From the NCBI RefSeq assembly GCF_040225985.1, contig NZ_JBBPEU010000001.1:124001-188000 (forward strand): DNA of 64,000 nt. The letters are read 5' to 3'. Under the pieces are notes generated by a model. That model did not search any database and was not told the DNA's origin. It saw only the letters and a program-made list of their open reading frames with translations. A program made the translations under genes and the position numbers. Below are positions 61,058 to 64,000 of this stretch, one piece after another; within the stretch, counting starts at the first letter, position 1, and each line of letters starts with the position of its first letter. The DNA comes from Shimia sp040225985 (lineage in GTDB: Bacteria; Pseudomonadota; Alphaproteobacteria; Rhodobacterales; Rhodobacteraceae).

Positions 61058-64000
61058 CCACCCAACAGACCCAAACTGCGATCTTGATCGGCAACGAGTC
61101 ACTGCTGGTCCAATGCGCCCAAATGTGGCGCGATGCAGGGCACCGGATCAAGGCCGTGGTGACGCGGTCAGACGAGATTTCACACTGGGCGACGCAGGCG
61201 GGAATAGAAGTTGTGTCCTCTGACACAGACCTTTCTGAGACTCTTTCTTCTCATGAATTTGACTGGCTTCTGAGCATTGCGAACCTCGACATGCTGGACC
61301 AGCGCGTTCTCGAGATGCCACGCCGCGGTGCTGTGAACTTTCACGATGGCCCCCTGCCTGCCTATGCCGGATTGAACGCACCTGTTTGGGCGCGGATCCA
61401 CCGGGAAACCGAACATGGCATCACCTGGCATTTAATGACGGCGGGTGCCGACAAGGGCGGAATCCTTTTGCAGCGCAAGTTTGAAATCACGCCAACCGAC
61501 ACGGCATTGACGCTAAACACCAAGTGCTATGAAGCCGCAATTGAGAGTTTCCCCGAACTGATGGACATGCTCGTGCAGGATCCTGTGCGCACAAAGCCGC
61601 AGGACTTCTCCAGGCGCAGCTATTTTGGTCGCTCAAGCCGACCCGAAGCGGCAGCGCGACTGGACTTTCGCAAAGATGCCGAAGACCTTGTTGCACTGGT
61701 CAAGGCGCTGGACCATGGTGATTACTGGAACCCGCTATGTTGTCCCAAAATTGTTGCGGGCGGCAAAGTACTTTGTGTTGCCCGCGCCGATCTGGCGCCA
61801 CCCTCGGCAGGACGCGGGTTACCGGGGGCCGTGCTGGCTTGTGACGACACAAGCCTGATCGTCGCTTGCGGGCGAGGCAGTATCGTTCTTGAAAAAATCA
61901 CGGACAGTGCAGGGCGTGATATCTCGCCCCTGCGCCTTGTCTCTGTTGGCGCCACACTGCCGTCGCTCGAACGCGACAGCGCGCAGGAATTGACCAAGGC
62001 CACTGCCGGGGTTCTGAAAGATGAAACATATTGGAGAAAAGTTCTACCTGGCTTTCACGCGTCGCGATTGCCGCTGGTGACTGCTGCTGGCGATCTGCCG
62101 GATATTCGCAGGATAGAAATTGATGTCGCCGATGGGTTCACAGCAACGGAGATCGCGGCTATTGCCTCGGTCTGGGCGTTGCGCAGCGGTGTCCCTGCCC
62201 CGTGCGACATGGCATTTCATAAACCTGTTCCAGCCGCCAAAGGATACCTGAACCCGTGGGTGCCCTTGCGGGTTGAAGACGAACAGCACAGCTCGTTGAG
62301 TGAACTGCAAGAACGGGTTGGCAACACTTTAAAGACACTGGAAACGAAGGATACTTTTGCCTGCGACCTCGTCCTGCGTGATCCTAAGCTTAGCCCTCTG
62401 GAAACCCCGGATATCGCCCTTTGCTTTGAGGCTAACTCGGCCCATGTCGATGGTGCAGCCATTACGATCGCTGTCTCGGCAGATAAGGCCGTGTTCTTCT
62501 ACGACGCTTCCAGAGTGCCCGCCTCTCATGCGGAACGTCTGGCAGAGCGGTTTGTTTGTCTTTCCGCTGCATGGAAGCGGGCGCCAGTGACTGACTTCGT
62601 CGGATCTTTGGACGCACTGCCACAGGGTGAGCGTGATGAACTGTTGCACCTCTGGAACGCGACGGACGTTGCCTACGACGCAAAGGCAGGCATTCATCAT
62701 CAATTCGAGCAGCAGGTCGAGAAAACGCCCGAATCCGTTGCCCTGATATTCGAAAATCAGTCTCTAACATACCGGGAATTGAACGAGCGGGCGAACAAGG
62801 CAGCTCGAGTTCTGACGGATATGGGGGTGACGCCCGGCGCTTTGGTTGGGCTTTACTGTCGCCGGTCACTGGATCTGTTAATAGGCGCGCTAGCCATCCT
62901 CAAAGCTGGCGGGGCCTATGTGCCAATGGATCCGACATATCCCGAGGACAGGATTGCGCATTACATCAAAGACAGTGGCGCAGAGGTCATCGTTACGCAG
63001 ACTGAACTATCAGAAACGCTGCCACAGAGCGATGCGGCGTTGCTGTTCATCGACAGCGATCTGAGAATTTCGGGTGCCGCAGTGTCAAACCTTGATCTGT
63101 CGCTGTCGGAAGACACGCTTGCGTATGTTATCTATACATCCGGTTCGACCGGCGTGCCCAAGGGCGTGATGGTATCGCACAAAAACGTGTCCAATTTCTT
63201 TGCTGGGATGGATGAACGGGTCGACCACGACCCGGCAGGCACGTGGCTTGCGGTGACCAGCTTGTCGTTTGATATTTCCGTACTTGAACTGTTCTACAGC
63301 CTGGCGCGGGGGTTCAAATTGGTGCTGAGCGGTGATGAAAGTCGCACCCAAATCTCGAACGGCCATGTCCCGACCAGCGACACAGGTATGGAGTTTTCCG
63401 TCTATTACTGGGGCAATGATGACGCCCCCGGACCCAAGAAGTATGAACTCCTGCTTGAGGGCGCCAAATTCGCCGACCAGCACGGGTTCTGTGCCGTCTG
63501 GACGCCAGAACGTCACTTCCATGCGTTTGGGGGCCCCTACCCCAACCCCTCTGTGACCGGGGCTGCAGTTGCCGCTGTGACCAAGAACATTGGGGTCCGC
63601 GCGGGTAGCTGTGTTTCGCCGCTACACCATACCGCGCGGCTTGCCGAAGAATGGGCGGTGATCGACAACCTGACAGCGGGGCGCGCAGGTTTGGCCATTG
63701 CGTCGGGGTGGCAACCGGATGATTTCGTTTTGCGTCCTGAAAACACCCCCCCGCGCAACCGCGATGCCATGTTCGAACAAATGGAAGAGCTTCGCGCATT
63801 GTGGCGGGGCGAACCGGTCGAATTTCCCCGTCAGGATGGGTCGATGCACGCGGTTGTGACCCAGCCGCGACCGGTCTCGAAAGAGATCGAACTCTGGGTC
63901 ACCACAGCGGGCAATCCCGAAACCTGGAAACAGGCTGGACGGGCGGGCGCCCACATACTGACCCATCTCCTAGGGCAAAGCATCGACGAAGTGGCAGAAA
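61054..64000 (+). CDS. NRPS start module: formyltransferase, condensation-like remnant, adenylation with embedded luciferase-like monooxygenase (right end cut)
   Basis: Open for 982 codons to the edge; GGGAGGTG precedes ATG 61054. Residues 1-310 are a formyltransferase: Asn95, His97 in NFHDGPLPAY and Asp133 in GADKGG give the Asn-His-Asp set of FMT enzymes, with an FMT C-lobe after. About 320-530 resembles the C-terminal lobe of a condensation domain but lacks HHxxxDG. Adenylation follows: LTYRELNERAN, LKAGGAYVPMDP, YTSGSTGVPKG, and Asp740 in SFDISVLELF. At about 760-780 the domain is broken by a flavin monooxygenase of the MupA/Atu3671 type (GMEFSVYYWGND, FADQHGFCAVWTPERHFHAFGG), still running at the edge. 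Confidence 0.9.
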   Translation, partial: MTTQQTQTAILIGNESLLVQCAQMWRDAGHRIKAVVTRSDEISHWATQAGIEVVSSDTDLSETLSSHEFDWLLSIANLDMLDQRVLEMPRRGAVNFHDGPLPAYAGLNAPVWARIHRETEHGITWHLMTAGADKGGILLQRKFEITPTDTALTLNTKCYEAAIESFPELMDMLVQDPVRTKPQDFSRRSYFGRSSRPEAAARLDFRKDAEDLVALVKALDHGDYWNPLCCPKIVAGGKVLCVARADLAPPSAGRGLPGAVLACDDTSLIVACGRGSIVLEKITDSAGRDISPLRLVSVGATLPSLERDSAQELTKATAGVLKDETYWRKVLPGFHASRLPLVTAAGDLPDIRRIEIDVADGFTATEIAAIASVWALRSGVPAPCDMAFHKPVPAAKGYLNPWVPLRVEDEQHSSLSELQERVGNTLKTLETKDTFACDLVLRDPKLSPLETPDIALCFEANSAHVDGAAITIAVSADKAVFFYDASRVPASHAERLAERFVCLSAAWKRAPVTDFVGSLDALPQGERDELLHLWNATDVAYDAKAGIHHQFEQQVEKTPESVALIFENQSLTYRELNERANKAARVLTDMGVTPGALVGLYCRRSLDLLIGALAILKAGGAYVPMDPTYPEDRIAHYIKDSGAEVIVTQTELSETLPQSDAALLFIDSDLRISGAAVSNLDLSLSEDTLAYVIYTSGSTGVPKGVMVSHKNVSNFFAGMDERVDHDPAGTWLAVTSLSFDISVLELFYSLARGFKLVLSGDESRTQISNGHVPTSDTGMEFSVYYWGNDDAPGPKKYELLLEGAKFADQHGFCAVWTPERHFHAFGGPYPNPSVTGAAVAAVTKNIGVRAGSCVSPLHHTARLAEEWAVIDNLTAGRAGLAIASGWQPDDFVLRPENTPPRNRDAMFEQMEELRALWRGEPVEFPRQDGSMHAVVTQPRPVSKEIELWVTTAGNPETWKQAGRAGAHILTHLLGQSIDEVAE

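Overview
The window reads as a chromosome segment of an alphaproteobacterium of the order Rhodobacterales, most likely the Roseobacter group. The clues are Hint-domain secreted proteins, a flaF/flbT flagellar cluster with a DUF1217 gene, a monomeric isocitrate dehydrogenase, two polyamine-type ABC cassettes and paired dapD/dapE. Coding density is high. I saw no insertion sequence, integrase, phage gene, CRISPR array or rRNA. The single RNA gene is a tRNA-Thr(CGT).

Layout. 1-12.2 kb is mostly housekeeping: the end of rlmN, a small membrane protein, a LOG-family hydrolase, dapD, dapE, an arsenosugar-type glycosyltransferase and rnr. About 5 kb of Hint-domain genes sits between dapD and dapE: two choice-of-anchor-L/Hint paralogues and one Hint-like protein that lacks the catalytic residues. 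12.2-13.7 kb is a lytic transglycosylase. 13.7-26.6 kb is a polyamine block: one spermidine/putrescine-type ABC operon on the minus strand, a class III aminotransferase and GntR regulator, then a divergent potFGHI-like operon ending in a FAD amine oxidase. This suggests import followed by deamination of putrescine or a similar amine.

26.6-39.9 kb is a phosphotransferase followed by 18 flagellar genes (flgD, fliK, rod-binding flgJ, flgN-like, flagellin, flaF, flbT, DUF1217, fliI, flgB, flgC, fliE, fliQ, flgF, flgG, flgA, flgH, fliL). It is a partial set: the hook, P-ring, switch, motor and most export genes must lie elsewhere. tRNA-Thr follows. 40.2-45.5 kb holds a respiratory D-lactate dehydrogenase divergent from a FadR/LldR-type regulator, with a clear palindromic operator between them, and then icd.

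45.7-64 kb is accessory and probably the most interesting part: a large RTX-Hint protein, a secreted SGNH/glycosidase/RTX protein, a GT2, a Wzx-like flippase, a 2132-residue type I PKS (KS-AT-KR-DH-ACP-TE), a second GT2 and an NRPS that runs off the right edge. The NRPS begins with a formyltransferase domain and has a luciferase-like monooxygenase inside its adenylation domain. From the GT2 to the NRPS all genes are on the plus strand and mostly overlap by ATGA. The PKS ends in a thioesterase while the downstream NRPS begins with an initiation-type domain, so assembly order is probably opposite to gene order. I read the locus as making a glycosylated, formylated lipopeptide or polyketide-peptide, possibly coupled to a secreted glycan-active enzyme; that reading is inference.
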